Part shown: piece after piece, positions 63,373 through 64,000 of the stretch
Layout of the letters: every line of letters begins with the position of its first letter
Position numbering within the stretch: the stretch's first letter is position 1
Source: Leptobrachium leishanense
Taxonomy: Eukaryota; Chordata; Amphibia; Anura; Megophryidae
Direction: 5' to 3'
NCBI GenBank assembly: GCA_009667805.1
Contig: CM019069.1
Span: 49,372,153 to 49,436,152, forward strand
DNA length: 64,000 bases
Notes under the pieces: generated by a model
Seen by the model: the letters and a program-made list of their open reading frames with translations, nothing else
Told to the model about the DNA's origin: nothing
Databases searched by the model: none
Position numbers and translations under genes: made by a program

Positions 63373-64000
63373 TAAATGTAACGGCTTCACTCATCACCGG
63401 AAGCCTCCATCTGGCTGAGGATACTGGCAGTTCAGTCCAGCACCAGATAAGCGCGCCAAACCAGTAGTTCGTTCACAGGAGTTCGTTCCATTCTAACACT
63501 GTTGCCGTTGTATATTGGAGAGTTATCTTGGTTTTGCATTTCATACATATTCATAGAGTGAAAGAAAATCCCCAGAGGTCGTTTAAAAACAAAAACAATG
63601 AAAAGGTCATTTCTGAAGAATTCCTTTTGCGTTTTAGAACAATGTGCTTAATACGAGCAGGCGCCACGTGATAAAAAAAATAAAAATAAATAATAAAAAT
63701 CAGCAAATTTAAGTTTTTCCAGTTTTTTCCTTTTTCAATAAATTTGCAATGTTTTCAAAGCATTTTTTGATTTGTCATTTTGGGGTATTTAGTGTAGACC
63801 GATGCGAAAAAAATAATTATTTAATCCATTTTAAAACAAGGCTGCATGTGTAAATAAAATAAAGGTGATCTGAACACCATAAATATGTATATACGCACAT
63901 ACAATACAGCTCCACCTAATGGTAAAATGAGGACATAGACTGGTGACGGCTAACCTAGGTTTTCCAGAGTTTTCAGGACAACACGTCCCATAATGCTCAG
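63373..64000. other. OLA1 intron, no further feature
   Basis: AT-rich sequence. The last 60 bases hold GACGGCTAACCTAGG and CGTCCCATAATGCTCAG, probably the start of another hAT-like repeat cut by the window edge. Confidence 0.4.

Overview
The window looks like anuran amphibian nuclear DNA. Two fragments of conserved vertebrate genes sit at its edges, about 57 kb apart and both on the minus strand. At 5123-5407, inside a CpG island, is the 5' end of SP3 (an Sp/KLF zinc-finger transcription factor): a start codon in a 7-nt coding piece, an intron, and a 110-nt second exon. At 62249-62350 is the last coding exon of OLA1 (Obg-like ATPase 1) with its 3'UTR. In human chromosome 2q31 SP3 and OLA1 are also neighbours on one strand in this order, so the segment is probably syntenic. 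The frog assignment rests on the transposon mix (short TWA-site and TTAA-site elements, hAT elements, L2/CR1 LINE tails, Tc1), not on a species-diagnostic gene.

Layout: 1-5122 is SP3 intron with L2, hAT and Tc1-like repeats. 4620-6120 is the CpG-island promoter, with a CRE palindrome and two CCAAT boxes 32 bp apart. About 6.2-61.8 kb is the SP3-OLA1 intergenic interval, and most of what can be recognised there is mobile DNA. 61.8-64 kb is the OLA1 3' end and intron. No other host gene, RNA gene or CRISPR array is supported.

The intergenic DNA is a nested archive of transposons. It holds about a dozen PIF/Harbinger-like MITEs with TTA/TAA target duplications, TTAA-flanked elements, 8-bp-TSD hAT elements, and two size classes of Tc1/mariner-like MITE with TA target duplications. 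It also holds a broken 1.65-kb Tc1 transposon with about 220-bp inverted repeats, and two near-identical CR1-group LINE copies cut at the same 5' point. A 2.2-kb poly(A) retroposon encodes an intact L1-type ORF1 protein but has no reverse transcriptase.

Four observations stand out. (1) Three different DNA-transposon families, at four loci, carry the same 19-26 bp minisatellite; the array abuts a GC-rich core (a long palindrome in three of four) through a CAGGTGAG-like junction. (2) A TTAA element at 11.1-12.3 kb contains about thirteen back-to-back hairpins in 670 bp, and a second TTAA element at 42 kb shows the same design. (3) The ORF1-only L1 relative at 30.5-32.7 kb is bounded by a perfect 15-bp target duplication and resembles mammalian HAL1 in architecture. 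(4) At 8.7-9.9 kb a poly(A) retrocopy sits inside a Harbinger MITE that sits inside another Harbinger MITE, with target duplications visible at both inner levels. Superfamily names come from termini and target duplications read by eye; no database search was possible.
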